The position numbers and the translations under genes were made by a program. A stretch of DNA of 64,000 nt from positions 15,473,896-15,537,895 of the forward strand of contig OY992837.1 of assembly GCA_963921425.1 (NCBI GenBank), in the 5' to 3' direction. Source of the DNA: Dryas octopetala (taxonomy: Eukaryota > Streptophyta > Magnoliopsida > Rosales > Rosaceae). Shown here in pieces: positions 23,537-37,684 of the stretch; the first letter of the stretch is position 1; each line of letters opens with the position of its first letter. The notes beneath the pieces were generated by a model. It saw nothing but the letters and a program-made list of their open reading frames with translations, made no database searches and was not told the DNA's origin.

Positions 23537-23745
23537 GAGCGCCCAGTAAGTTGCAAATGCAACCTCCATCTGCGACCTAAAACATGCATCTGCAACCTAA
23601 AATTTGCATTTACAACTTAAAATATATTATATGCAACCTAAAATTTTGCCTTTGTTACCTTAAAAGATGCATGCAACCTAAATCTACAGATGGAGGATGC
23701 ATTTGCATCCGCTGAACTCTTTGCAAAAATATCGAGCATTCGATA
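23537..23745. repeat. Dispersed repeat with TGCAACCTAAAA units (copy 1)
   Basis: Irregular 18-28 bp repeats of GCAACCTAAAAT(G/T)TGCAT type, bounded by ATCGAGCGCCCAGTAAG on the left and ATCGAGCATTCGATAGCC on the right. The same arrangement occurs in opposite orientation at 53265-53525. Confidence 0.75.
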
Positions 23746-25243
23746 GCCTATTTCTCGCCTCCGTCCAGACGCACGCATGAAAATAGAATGGCCATTAACT
23801 TAATTTTTTATTTATGTGGATTTTCAGTTAATAACCTTCGATATTTTAATTGTCCTTGGGAGTAATTTACTAAAAAATAAAAATATTTGAGTAAGTAACA
23901 CTAAAAATAGTACAAATAGGAATACTCTTATCCAAAATAAAATAAAGTAACGGTAGTTGTCGGATTCGGTTCCTCTGTCTTAATGGCAGGTGCCTTTGAG
24001 AAATCTGGAACATTCAAGTAATCCAATGGCCATCACTATTCAGTCTATTCCACGTCAACATAAATTTTTTTGTATGAAAACTCACCGTTTTACAATTTAA
24101 CATAAGTCTCTTTCTACCGTCTCTCTCTACTCACGTCTTTTTCTTCATTGTTCCTCTTTTATTCTCAATTTTCAGTAACAAAAAACAAACATTATCTCTC
24201 TTCTCACAACAATATCAGTCTAAGAACAAGTTTCACTTGTGGGGAATCCATTGGAATCCTTTTTTTTTTTTTTTTTCCTCTTGTGAACAGTTTAATAGGC
24301 TTTGCAATGCGAGTGACAAAAGGTTTACAAGAATTTGAAGGTGGAGTAGAAGTTTATCGGACTTGTGTGTTTCTCTTGTATTTTTCTTTTGATTATAGTT
24401 TTTGTGGTTTTTTCAATTGCCTTTTAGTTGGTAGCATAAACAAAGAAAAAAAAAAAGTTCTTCATGTATTCATGTAGTATAAACCAAGATCATCTTTCTC
24501 CGCAACTAACAAAAAATTAACATTTAAATTCCAGCTTTTTAGCCACTAATATTTAACTTATAAATATTAATTTACATGCATGGTTTTTGTGTTTACACTA
24601 TAACATGGTTTCTATGCTTCTCTATGGCCTTCTGGACCTTCTGGTCAGTAGGCTTAGTTTAGAGCACGCAGCACGTGTTGGTTCAAGGAACAGTATTGTA
24701 AACTATTTAACTGAGGCAACAGGTTACTCATCAATTTAATACTAATTGAAGGGAGTTACGTGACTAGTACGTGACTTGTAAAAAATGCAGCTGCACCGGT
24801 GCAGTGCTCCACCGTCTCCTGACTTGAATATTTGATACTAAATATTTTTATTGTGAATAAAAATACGTATTTGATGTATGGGTTGACCGGCCCAAAAACA
24901 AAAAAGATGTATGCGTTGAGAAAGGGGCCGGGTCCAACCATTTCAATTGTTGCACCAAAATTGTTTTGTTGGCTTAAAAAGTATAATTTGTATCTTCATT
25001 CTAATATCCTTAATTTTTATGATTTTGGCTAGCAAATGTTATATTCGTGTTCAAAATTAAGCGAAATGATAATGAAACAATTTTATTTCAAACCCATTTT
25101 AATTTACAAATTTCAAAAGTAATTTGGTTACTTTGATTGTAAGCATGTTATGTTAAGGCATCATGTGATCCTAGTTTACATTTAAAGGAAAATACTGGAT
25201 GCATACAATTGCTCAAAATCAATACGCTAGGATCATTGGTATA
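23746..25243. other. Intergenic, no gene seen
   Basis: AT-rich DNA. The 109-residue frame at 24148-24477 is hydrophobic, crosses poly-T tracts and matches no family I know, so it is not called. Confidence 0.4.
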
Positions 25244-25252
25244 TAATTTAAA

Positions 25253-26138
25253 GGGTAAATTACAATTTAATACCTCAACTTTACCTCGGATTTCAAGTTA
25301 GTACATCAAGTTTAAAAAGTTGCAATTTCATGCCTCAACTTTCATTTTGTTTCAAGTTAATACCTCTGTTAGTCTTGCCGTAAAAAAGGTCGTTATCTGA
25401 TGACGTGGCACACCACTAAAAGGTTTTATTTCAATTTAGTACCTCAACTTTATCATATTTTTCAAGCTCATAACTCAAGTTTAAAAACTTGCAAATAAAT
25501 AAATGTTTTCCAGTTTTTATCTCAACTTCACCCCAGTTTTTTACCCATCAAATCTCTACCAAAATTATCAATTTTATACTCATTTTGAAGCTATGAATCC
25601 CCTCTTTACAACCATATAAAAATCATGCAAAAAGGAGTTATGAAACCTAAGATAATTGGTCACAAAGTAGGCTACCCGAAAGTGCCAAATTTTTCAAACA
25701 AATTGACAATTTCGGATAGCCGAATTTGTGACTACTTCTTTCGTGTTTCATAACTCCTTTTTGAATTATTTCTATATGGTTATAAAGAGAAGATTCATAA
25801 CTTCAAAATGAGTATAAAATTGTTGATTTTTGTGAAGATTTGATGGGTCAAAAGTTGAGGTGAAGTTGAGATAAAAACTAGAAAACATTTATTTATTTGC
25901 AAGTTTTTTAACTTGAGGTATGAACTTGAAAAACATGGTAAAGTTGATGTACTAAATTGAAATGAAGTCTTTTAGTGGTGTGCTACATCATCAGATAACG
26001 GTCTTTTTGACGGCTAGACTAACGGAGGTATTAACTTGAAACAAAATGAAAATTGAGGCATGAAATTGCAACTTTTTGAACTTAAAGTACTAACTTGAAA
26101 TCCGAGATAAAGTTGATGTATTAAATTGTAATTTACCC
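25253..26138. mobile_element. Foldback element, probably MULE-related (9-bp target duplication)
   Basis: Two arms of about 430-440 bp form one long inverted repeat. The left end is GGGTAAATTACAATTTAATA; the right end read backwards is the same, and the arms keep roughly 90 percent identity by eye over the first 150 bases. TAATTTAAA flanks both ends (25244-25252 and 26139-26147). A 9-bp duplication with long terminal inverted repeats fits Mutator-like elements. It has no coding capacity. A degraded relative without clear ends lies at about 26215-26345. Confidence 0.9.
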
Positions 26139-26147
26139 TAATTTAAA

Positions 26148-27121
26148 TTATCTTATATATTGATATTTGTCAATTCATCAAATAATTAATACCTATGTTG
26201 ACACATGGACGGATAATGACTTTTTTTGTAGCTCGTATAATGGAAGTTTGACATTAACATTTAACTGAAATTGAAGTCCCAATGTAACTTTTTGAAGTTG
26301 AGATAACAAAGAATAATAACTTTAGTACTAAAACATAATTTGCCCCTTTTAAAATAAATGATCCACATTAATTTGTCTTTATTTCCCATCTTCTCGTTAT
26401 CAACAAATTGAATGGTTGTTTTCATATTCCTCCGTTTATAGCCGTTGGTGCATATCCCAATATTGCATGGCGTTAATTTTTCAGTTATGCTGTTGGTGTA
26501 TATTGATTGCATTGCTTCTAACTTTCAGTTATTGCTGCATATATACAAGGGAGTTGTATTCCTTTAATATATAATTACCTAGGAAATTTGGATATTTCCC
26601 CCATAAATTCCTAAAAATACAAGGAAAAATCATCAGTGAGGCTATGCAGAATACATCTTACAGACTTTAATGGTGGCCATCACCAGACTCTGCTTGAGGC
26701 TTACAATCATAGAAAATGAGAAAAATCATATGATAAAGAGAATCATTGTAATGCATGGTATTGTTCAAACAAAAGATTCAAAAAACTACTGTGAACAAGA
26801 GTGAGTCTACAAATAGAATGAGTCACCAATTCAACATAGAACACTGATTCCTCCCAAAAGGTTAAGGTTCACAATAGACCAGAACAGAAAAAGGAAGAAA
26901 AAGAAAAATTTTGACCTGCCAAGACATTGTCACAAGACATTAGAGACAAAATACCAAACACCATTTCCACAAGAAGAGTCTACTACTTTCTTTTAAAACC
27001 ATAACATAAAAATTGAAGGAAGCTAGGAATCCCACATATTAGTTTAACCCTGTTGCCCACCTCTTTTTTTTTTTTTTTGGGTTCTTAAAATCATGTTGAG
27101 TTGGGTTTGTTCAGAGACTTA
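26148..27121. other. 3' flank of the calmodulin gene
   Basis: AT-rich, with no gene seen. The part nearest 27121 on the minus strand should contain the calmodulin 3' UTR. I cannot place the polyadenylation site. Confidence 0.4.
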
Positions 27122-29293
<2,172 letters not shown>

Positions 29294-31628
29294 TATCTCC
29301 TCCTTTGTAATCTACGAATCTCAAAGTGAGTTTTCTCTTCTTCTCTTCAAATAATTTTGCGAGAGAGAGAGTGGCTTCTTTGTTCGGACAAACAAGAATG
29401 TGGGTTAAGCGTTTTGGAATATGTTATATACGACCCCAACGCATCTTGTTACTGTACACCCGCCCCCACGCTATTAGCTCCTTTTGCATCTCTAGTTTTC
29501 AATTTTACCCCTTCTCGGTTTTCTACTCTTCCAAGTTGGACATGTCTCAAATGACCGTTTTGTCCCCTATTCTAGTGTGTTCTAAAGTTAAAAGATATGC
29601 TTCACACTATTTTTTAAGCTTTTAACAAGGACAAATTATTTTGTGTAACTGACACAGTAACATGTGGTGTAACTAATTTAATGTGTCATAATATTGTGTC
29701 ATAATATAGGTGAATGTTATTAATATTATACTCTATTAATATAAATACATCGTCCAATAATATCATTACACGTTGAATTGATTACACCACGTAACGGTAT
29801 ATCGGTTACACCCAATAATTCTTTTATATAAAGCTAATATTTAAAAATAAATAAATAAAAACTAGAATGGAAACCCTCAATTACAACTTGATCTTAAATG
29901 ATCAAAGTTGAACGTCGAAGTAGCCTACTTAGAAATGGACGACTGAATGAATTATTTATAATTTGTTATTTTAGAGATGGATTAAAAAATTAAAAAGAAA
30001 AATAAATAAAATGCTTAAATTGATTACCTGTGTTCCATTTGGGGACAGATTTACAAATTAACAAGTTTAAATGTTTTATCATGTTACACAAACTACATAT
30101 ATGTCATATATTTTATCATGTTTCATAGTTAATAAATACAAATGGTTCATGATATTAAAATTATAATATGAATTAAAACTATTTTTTTATTCATAATATA
30201 AATTAAAATCTTAAAAGAAAACAAAAATTCTTTTCTACAAGATTTATGACCTTCAAGCTTCAACTCATGAGTTATTATTTTATGAAAAAGAAAGTTATTA
30301 TTTTCTTAAATATGTAATTGAAACATAAAATTAATTATTGCGATATGTTTGGAACCGATACTTTCATTAAATATTATATATTAAGTATATAGTAAATAAT
30401 CCATTAATTCACCTAAAATTTTGCATTATATAGATTAAAAAAATATTTTTCATTATATCATTAACCCACCTAATTTTTTTTTTATGTTAAAAAACTTTTA
30501 CAATGATAAATAAGTCCATGTTATAAATGTGGAGGTGCTCCTACTACATGGCTAATTGGTCCGCGTGCTCTTTTGTTTATTTGTTTTTTGTTTACTTTTG
30601 GTTGTTTTGATCTCTTGCCTAACGTGGTGATATATTGTAGTTTGTATTTTTTTTTTTTTTGTTGAGTTATGACTTAAGGTTTAGCTTCAAGATTATGATC
30701 CTAAATTAATTTGCTTAGCTTCAAGATTATGATCCTAAATTGATTTGCATATATTTATTAATTTATTTATTTTCTAAGTTTAAGAATAGTATCGAATTTA
30801 TTATAATTATCACTCGGCGGCTCCCGTGATGATCGATCAACTTATTAAAATTGACCGACTTATCATATGTTCGGCAGGTGGATTGTTTTATCAACCAACA
30901 TAATTATTGATAATATGCTTTATGCCATATGTGTAAAGTGCAATTATTTTTTCGAAGAACTCAATTCTTTTCTATACCGACAAAAAAACTCAATTTGTTA
31001 AAAACTTAAAACAACAAAAGGGAGAGGAGGCAACATAGCACAAATGAGGGGCATTTTAGGTTGGGAAAATTTGTGAGAAACTTTAAGAAAGGGCATAACA
31101 GTAAAAACAGCAATTGCTAGAAAATTGAAACAAATAGCATGGAAAAAGGTATGGTTTAGACAGGAAAATTAAGTGAGAGTTCTTGTGAGGGGCTTCCCAT
31201 CTTGCCACGTAGCAGATAAGATACATCTAAGATAGGTGGCAAGTCATTGGCCGTCGGATATAGGAGCTCCTGTGGGCCTGACTGTACCGAAACAGGTCTT
31301 TGTCTATTTTTGTAAGATTAACTCTACGCGTCGGCGTAGCGGTAGTTGTGAAGATTTTGAGCTTTTTCTTTTTTTAAAGTTTTTCGAAGGATGTGAGTGA
31401 CGATTATTGGTGGAAGGAGCTCACACTTGGAATTTGACGCGGTTTGTACGCGGAATGTGAGCTCATTCGTCATACGTTGACTGCCACCCAAGCACAGCAC
31501 ACTTCTCTTTCCCTCTTCCATGGCTCTATCGAAGCTTAAATTACGTCCCCTCTTTTTCTTCTTTTTAATTAAATGAATGAATGGGGATAAAGCCCCGGAA
31601 ACAAACAAAGTTTTTTCAATGGGAGGTT
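29294..31628. other. Calmodulin 5' flank and intergenic DNA
   Basis: The stretch next to 29294 must hold the calmodulin leader and promoter; I see no unambiguous TATA box. Beyond it the DNA is very AT-rich. At 30681-30747 a 33-bp block (TTAGCTTCAAGATTATGATC...) is tandemly doubled. No gene is supported; the 121-residue frame at 31324-31689 on the minus strand has no recognisable domain. Confidence 0.4.
29633..29822. mobile_element. MITE-like inverted repeat
   Basis: AAATTATTTTGTGTAACTGA at the left and AGAATTATTGGGTGTAACCG read inward from the right form imperfect arms, both continuing with a GTGGTGTAA block. About 190 bp in all; target duplication unclear. Confidence 0.55.
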
Positions 31629-31631
31629 TTA

Positions 31632-32047
31632 GGCCCCGTTTGAGATTGTTGTGGAAGATCCAAAAACTGCTGTGGATGACAATTCTCAATCACCCACGGC
31701 ATCTTTGGTGTTTGGTAAAAAAATGAAAAAGTGTTTTGCCCAACAATTCTCAACTCCCCACAGCAAAAATAGAAAGCAAATTTGTAAGTGCTTTTGAAAG
31801 TTGCAGTGAATCACAGCAACAATGAAAATTTTATTTTACCTATAATATCCTCATTTTAGTAATTATAAATAGCCACATCAATTTTACATTACAATTTACC
31901 AAACACCTTCATACTGCTTTTTGTACTCACAACACTTTTGAAAATATAGTTTACCAAACACTCAACTGCTTTACTTCATAGCTGACTTTACTTCACATTT
32001 GCTTTACTTCACAGTTGTTTTTTCTCACAGCAATCCCAAACTAAGCC
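31632..32047. mobile_element. PIF/Harbinger (Tourist-like) MITE
   Basis: The left end is GGCCCCGTTTGAGATTGTTG; the right end read inward is GGCTTAGTTTGGGATTGCTG. TTA flanks both sides (31629-31631 and 32048-32050), the 3-bp duplication of PIF/Harbinger elements. The 416-bp element is non-coding. Confidence 0.75.
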
Positions 32048-32050
32048 TTA

Positions 32051-33530
32051 GGGTCTTAGCCACTTCCTAGATTTGTCAATTATGTCCTTCACCACCTCAT
32101 TAACAAAATTACAAACCTAAGCAAAGGTTAGGGTGTGCTAGCATTTGGTATCCTATTCAAACTATTTTAAGGAATTTTTATCCTCATTTTATTCATATAT
32201 ATCATAGATTAAAATAAAAAATAATTTTCAAAAAGAAAGTAAACTATTATTAGGTCCATCTTTTAGGTCTACTATTTCTTTTAATTAGAATTGAAGTAAA
32301 TATTCTTTTTCATTTGGATGAGGGGATTTGAACTTGAGGCCTCTCCGATATTGCTTAGAAAAATACTATTGATCATAGCTAGTTGGGTAATTGAAATTAA
32401 TATTCAATACATTGCAACACATATCATAGAAAAAAACGAAAGTTGAAATAATATAACTTGATTTAAAACTTTTGAGAAAATTACAATTTAGAAGATATAA
32501 TTAATATACTTAGATAAACATAATAGATAATCAACAAGATTATTTAAACAATCGAAGACAACAACGTAACTATATTTTATTTTGAGTGTATACACACACA
32601 TGCTATATTATATCTTTACTATTATAATGTCAGGAGAAGAGTTTGGTGGCTTCACCAAAAATAGTATTGCCTAAAATACTCTTTATTCAATAAAACAATT
32701 ATTTTAAAATAACCAAATAAATGAGGGTATAGTTGTAAAATACAACGATTAAAATTAAAATTAAAATTTAAAAAATAAAAAATACACCCCACTGCTTTAA
32801 AACGTGAAGAAAGTAGTGAGAATAACAATAAATAAAAAATAAAAAATAAAAAATAAAAAATAAAAAAACAAAGTAAAAATAAAAATTGACAAGTGCGGAG
32901 TGCGTGCAAAGAGGCTAATATGTATATATTTGTCTTTCTGAAGAAAAAAAAAGGTATGAGAAACATTTCATTTCATTAGATTTATTTTTAAGCTATTTGA
33001 GCTCTCATAAAAAGAGAAAGCTTTCTTCCTCGCTTTTGGGCTTTCTGACAGTTTTATTTCAAACCTAAAAAGGAGAAAACTTTCAAGCCCAGTATAATTC
33101 TCTTTTTTTTTTTTTGGGCCATTGGCCCAGTATAATTCTATCAGCTCTTTCAATAAGGGATGGAGCTTTGGTAGCCTTCCTTTGCCCAATATTGTTAATA
33201 CACATTTTGCGGATCTGTACCGCATGTTTTGCACCTTATTAGGCTACAGCATTCTAGGTACATGGACCAAACTCAAACCTCCTCTTGACCCAAAAAAAAA
33301 AAAAAGTTTTTTAAGTCACCTACCTAAATTATGACCTCATATACACTTCACTACCTAAATTAAAAATTGAATCAATCTGCCATTTGAATTTAAAAAAATT
33401 TGCAATATCACGCCTCCATCTAATTCCCTCAACTTTTTCGTCATTTTTCAGATATTTTTTCGTCTTTCCAAGCCTAATCTTTATCTCCACCGCCACCACC
33501 AACCTCCACCCACCCCAACCTTTCCTTCTT
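32051..33530. other. Intergenic, no gene seen
   Basis: Apart from the Helitron-like element at 32613-32918, this is AT-rich DNA with poly-A/T tracts and no supported gene. Confidence 0.4.
32613..32918 (+). mobile_element. Non-autonomous Helitron-like element (copy 1)
   Basis: It starts TCTTTACTATTATAATG after an A and ends GAGGCTAA before a T, as expected for Helitron insertion between A and T. A decayed TGCG-GAG-TGCG hairpin precedes the 3' end. The interior is the same as at 51229-51496 (shared AATAAATGAGGGTATAG block), which has a better-preserved hairpin. Confidence 0.6.
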
Positions 33531-34419
33531 TCTTTGGTAGTGTAACTGTGTGTGTGCACTTGTGAATTGATTATATTGTAAAACAATTGGGAGATTGTCA
33601 TCCGCTTATTATAATTTCATGTATAAACTGTACATCAAAACATTACTTGATTTTATTCAAAAACTGCTATAATATCTGAAATTTATCTAGAGATTTTCTT
33701 GATTTTCATGTCATCTTTGATATTAGAGAAAACCTGAACAAGCTTACATGCAATAACTAATTAACTGGTCATATAGCATGCCTTGTTTCTAAGCATCTGG
33801 TAAAGCTTAGGCCAAATGTGATTTACAGTAGTGTGAACATCATATATGTGTTGATTATTACATAAATATATGCAGATTTTGTAGCTCCTAGTTATAGAAG
33901 TCACCGATCTATCTGCAATAATGTAAGTAATATTGGATTTTACTTGCAGTTGTATTATTCATAATACAATTATGTTGATAACCAAATATGTCAAGAGCAT
34001 CTAATAAGTTTTTGGGTTTTTTTTTTGTTAAAGTCCATTTTTAAAAATTTACTATTCATCTAGCCCGCATGCTACAGTAAACTACTGTAGCGGCCCACTT
34101 TTTAAAAAATTTGGTGCTACAATGGTGGCACTACAGTGTTTTTTTTTTAAATGCCATTTTTTTTCCTTCTTCAATTTTTTTTTTCATTTAGTGTCAATTG
34201 GTACATAAATTACCAAAAAATAAAAAATCATAATTTAGGTATTTTTCATTCCATAAACATATTAAATAATAACCAACATAAAACACAAAAAATCAAGATG
34301 AGACATCTATAATCTTTTGCGTTTTAATAGTAAATATAATTGTTACTATCGAATAGTAACAATCACCTATACTACTACTGTCTGGCAATAACAATCACCA
34401 CCGAAAATTTATGTTTAGA

Positions 34420-34770
34420 GTTACATTTATAAGCAGTAACATTCATATATAGCCCCACTTACATATTTTTACTGACAAACAGAAACAATTATAGCCTCAC
34501 TTACATATTGTTACTGTTTGTTAGTAACAATCATAGCCTCATTTACATATTGCTAACTGCTTGTTAGTAACAATCATAACCTCATTTACATATTGTTACT
34601 GACAAGCAGTAACAATCATAGCCCCACTTACATATTGTTACTGCTCGTCAGTAACATCATAGTCCCACTGACATATTGCTATTGCTTATTAGTAAAAATC
34701 ATAACTTCACTTACATATTGTTACTCATAGTCTCACTTATATATTGTTACTGTTTGCCCACATAGGCTTA
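34420..34770. repeat. Minisatellite, about 50-bp units
   Basis: Seven or eight degenerate units of ACTTACATATTGTTACTG followed by a variable word and AGTAACAATCATAGCC. Within a unit GTTACTG and CAGTAAC form short inverted repeats. The even spacing recalls a CRISPR array, but the whole unit is repeated. Confidence 0.85.
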
Positions 34771-35567
34771 CTTACATTTTCGATTTTAAATCAAAATCGA
34801 ATTCGTAGCAAAACTTAAACCTACGATCATTCTATATGAAAATATCAAAATAAATCAAATTTCAAATCCTAAAGGAACATCAAAATCACAATAATAGGTT
34901 GACACTCTCAAACATGTAATCAAATCTAAATAAACCAAAATTAAAGCTTATGCAATCAAAAGCAATCAAAACAAATAAACAAATTGATTAATCAAATCCA
35001 CATCCACCTATTAAACCCACAAATAAACCTGTGTAACCAAAAAAATCACTGGGGTCCTTAGATCCACGATCCGCACCGTCTCTAGTCGTCATGACACGCA
35101 CAGTGGCTGCCGACCCCAATCAAAATACAAAACACCACAAAACTCACCAATTAACTTGGAAATGGTTTCTTCACAAAGCAAAAGTCGGCTCGTTTCCTTT
35201 GCAAACCCAACAACCTACCCAATTTTAAAAAGCAAAGAAATTGAATAAGATTTTTGTGATTGTATTCAACCCAATCTCATGTAAATTTATCAAATTCACT
35301 AGATATACTAGGCATTTTCAATTTTTCCACATTTATAAATGTTTTCATTATGATACACATAATCATACTTGCTCTCAATATATATTACTTTGTCAAAAAA
35401 ATCTTTGCGTTAAAAATAACAAGCTAGATAACTAAAACAAGATGTTTTGATACGCTATATTATGCCTTTTTTTTTTTCCAATCTATCTCTAACATCCTAT
35501 TCCCAGTATAATACACATAAACAAATTGTAAAATAAAATTTAGTAGTGATTTTTCAATTATGTGCAG

Positions 35568-35795
35568 GTGTCAGTGTAGGCTTTTTGGTTTTACTGGTTG
35601 AAATTTCATCGATATATGGGGGATTGGAGAAAAAAAAGTTCATGAAACTCAAAGAAAAGTACTTCAAAGAAAATGGTGGCTTATTGTTACAGCAACAACT
35701 TGCTAGCCGAGGAGGTTATGTGGAGACAACAAAAATCTTGCAGAAAAACTTAAGAAGGCTACAAACAATTACCATGAAAGTAGAGTCCTACAACA
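35568..35795 (+). pseudogene. Wall-associated kinase (WAK) fragment
   Basis: After an intron acceptor (TTATGTGCAG) the frame reads GVSVGFLVLLVEISSIYGGL, a membrane span, then KLKEKYFKENGGLLLQQQLA, the juxtamembrane segment typical of plant WAKs. A one-base shift follows, and the other frame gives AEKLKKATNNYHESRVL, the start of the WAK kinase domain. The kinase itself and the extracellular part are missing. It is a captured, non-functional fragment inside the probable Pack-MULE. Confidence 0.8.
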
Positions 35796-36414
35796 ATGAG
35801 TTTCAACTTGCTAGCCGAAACTCACTGGCTATTTGCGAAGATGGCAAGGTGGGTCCCACACATAATACAACAGTAACAAAATAAGACAAGAGAAGGTCAA
35901 AAGGCAGCAATAAGTTCCATTTATGCATGTCACTGGAAAGCCACTGGCTTCTCGGCGTCGATTCGCTGCCATGGTTGGGTGGATGGGCGATCGGAGAGTG
36001 CCTCGTCGTGGCTGGAAGAAGCAAATCGCTGTCGGAGTTGACTATCGGGCTTCGCGTCGTTTTGTCGCCGTCGGTGACTGGATGGATGATCGGAGGCCAC
36101 AGGAAGGAAGAGGAGGAAGAGGCGAGCATGGGGAGGTGTGTCTTGCTGCCATCCATGGACGGACGACAATCGAGGAGAAAGAGAATGGTGCTGAGTTTGA
36201 AATGAGAGAAATGAGAGAGGGAGTGGGAGAGAGAAGGAAAAATAAATAACGGAGAAGAGAAAAAAAGGACCGGTTTGGTATAAACTGGACCACCTTTAAA
36301 CACAAAAAAAAAAAAAAAAAACCTGAGTTTTAAAAGTAGTGAGAGCCCAAAACTGGACTTTATAATCATTTACTTTAAGTTTTTCATGAATATCAAATAA
36401 TTATCATGTACAAG

Positions 36415-37684
36415 CAAGGAGTAAAATTTCGGTTTCGAAGAAATTTTCGATGGAAATTTCGACGGAAATTTTCGTGGAAATTTCGATTAAAATTTCGATT
36501 TCGACAAAATTAGATAAAAACGACGGAAATTGCTATCAAAACACGGAAATTTTGAATGAAACTTGACCATATGCTTATTTAACATATTATCTACTGTATT
36601 GATAAAAAACATTGAAAAAATTAAATTATATAGTAGGTTTTATGTAATATAAGATGAATATAATATGCGCTGATGGTAAATACTGTTAAAAAAATGGGTC
36701 ACTAATTAATAATTATATAAATAACACCTCACATTTGCTCAATCTGACCTATGTACCCCATTGTAAACTCTATTATTTTATGAATCTTCAGATCCAAATA
36801 CTAACTTGCTATGTAGCCTGTGTTATGTCTTTTTTCGTTTTTTTACTAATATACCATATTATGTCTTTTTTATAATTTATGTTTACAATTAAACGAAACA
36901 CCAAAATGACCAAATCAAATCCCAAATAAAATCTTAAATTTTTTTTTTCTTTCTAATTGTCTAAAGACTCCAAATCTCAATCTAACTAAAAAAAAAAAAA
37001 ATTTCTTTCCTTTTTTTTTCTCTTCTTTTTTTTTTTCTTTCCTTTTTTTTTTCTTTCCTTTTCTTTTCCTTTTTTTTCTTTTTCCTTTCTTTTTCTCTTC
37101 TTTTTTTTCTTTCCCTTTTCTTCTCTTCCCCTGTGATTCACGCCTACCCCCCTACCCCACTCATTCTCTCTCTTCTCTCTCCTCCCTCTCTCTTTCTTTT
37201 TCTTTTTCTTCTTTTTTTTCTTCTTTCCTTCTTCAGTTCTCATCTTCTTCACTTCTTCCTGCTTGCCCCCGTGACTAACCAGACTCAGACCTCTTCTTTT
37301 TTTTTTTTTTTTCTTTCCTTCTTCAGTTCTCATCTTCTCTTTCTCTCTCCTAGTCCCTCACTCCCTCCTTCTCCTGTTCTCTTCTCTTTGCTCCATTTCC
37401 CTCTCCCTTCCCGATCTCCCTCTCTCCCTCCCCGGATCTGTTCTCTCCCTCCTTCGACGGCGCGTGCAGCTCTGCCTCTCCCTCCGGCGATGGTGATGGC
37501 GGCGGCTCTGCCTCTTTTCCTCCGGTCTCAGCCTCCCCTCTCTCTCCGGTCTCTATATCGGAAATTTCGCCGAAATTTCGAGAATTTCGGAAAATTTCGG
37601 CGAAATTTCGGCGAAATTTTTCGAAATTAATTTGGTATGGTGTTAAAATTTCCATACCCCTAAAAAACGAAATTTGACTCCTTG
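36415..37684. mobile_element. hAT-like element, 1.27 kb (8-bp target duplication TGTACAAG)
   Basis: It starts CAAGGAGTAAAATTTCG and ends CGAAATTTGACTCCTTG, a 17-bp inverted repeat with one mismatch. TGTACAAG flanks both ends (36407-36414 and 37685-37692). Subterminal zones are made of repeated GAAATTTCG words. The interior has long pyrimidine tracts (37000-37450), whose Lys- or Ser-rich frames are artefacts. No transposase. Confidence 0.85.

Larger units (their letters stand above)
34014..36375. mobile_element. Probable Pack-MULE carrying a WAK kinase fragment (9-bp target duplication)
   Basis: TAAGTTTTT flanks both ends (34005-34013 and 36376-36384). The duplicate near 42814 lacks the insert, giving an empty site. 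Both ends share TAAAGTCCA(T/G)TTTT about 15 bases in, as weak inverted termini. Inside are a minisatellite, a receptor-kinase fragment with its intron acceptor, and a GC-rich block (35930-36250) of unknown origin. A 9-bp duplication and captured gene sequence fit a Pack-MULE. No transposase is present. Confidence 0.65.

Noticed and set aside
24148..24477. 109-residue hydrophobic frame
   Set aside because: Runs through poly-T tracts, has no homology I recognise and no splice context.
31324..31689. 121-residue minus-strand frame
   Set aside because: No recognisable domain, and its upstream end overlaps a PIF/Harbinger MITE.
32320..32400. Inverse B-box-like GTTCAAATCCCC, possible SINE
   Set aside because: No A-box at the right distance and no target duplication.
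34420..34770. Evenly spaced repeats resembling a CRISPR array
   Set aside because: Spacers are themselves repeats, and this is plant nuclear DNA; it is a minisatellite.
35803..36369. 188-residue minus-strand frame and overlapping plus-strand frames
   Set aside because: Low-complexity, GC-rich block inside the probable Pack-MULE; no domain in any frame.
36986..37630. Lys-rich and Ser/Pro/Leu-rich frames
   Set aside because: Products of pyrimidine tracts inside a hAT-like element.
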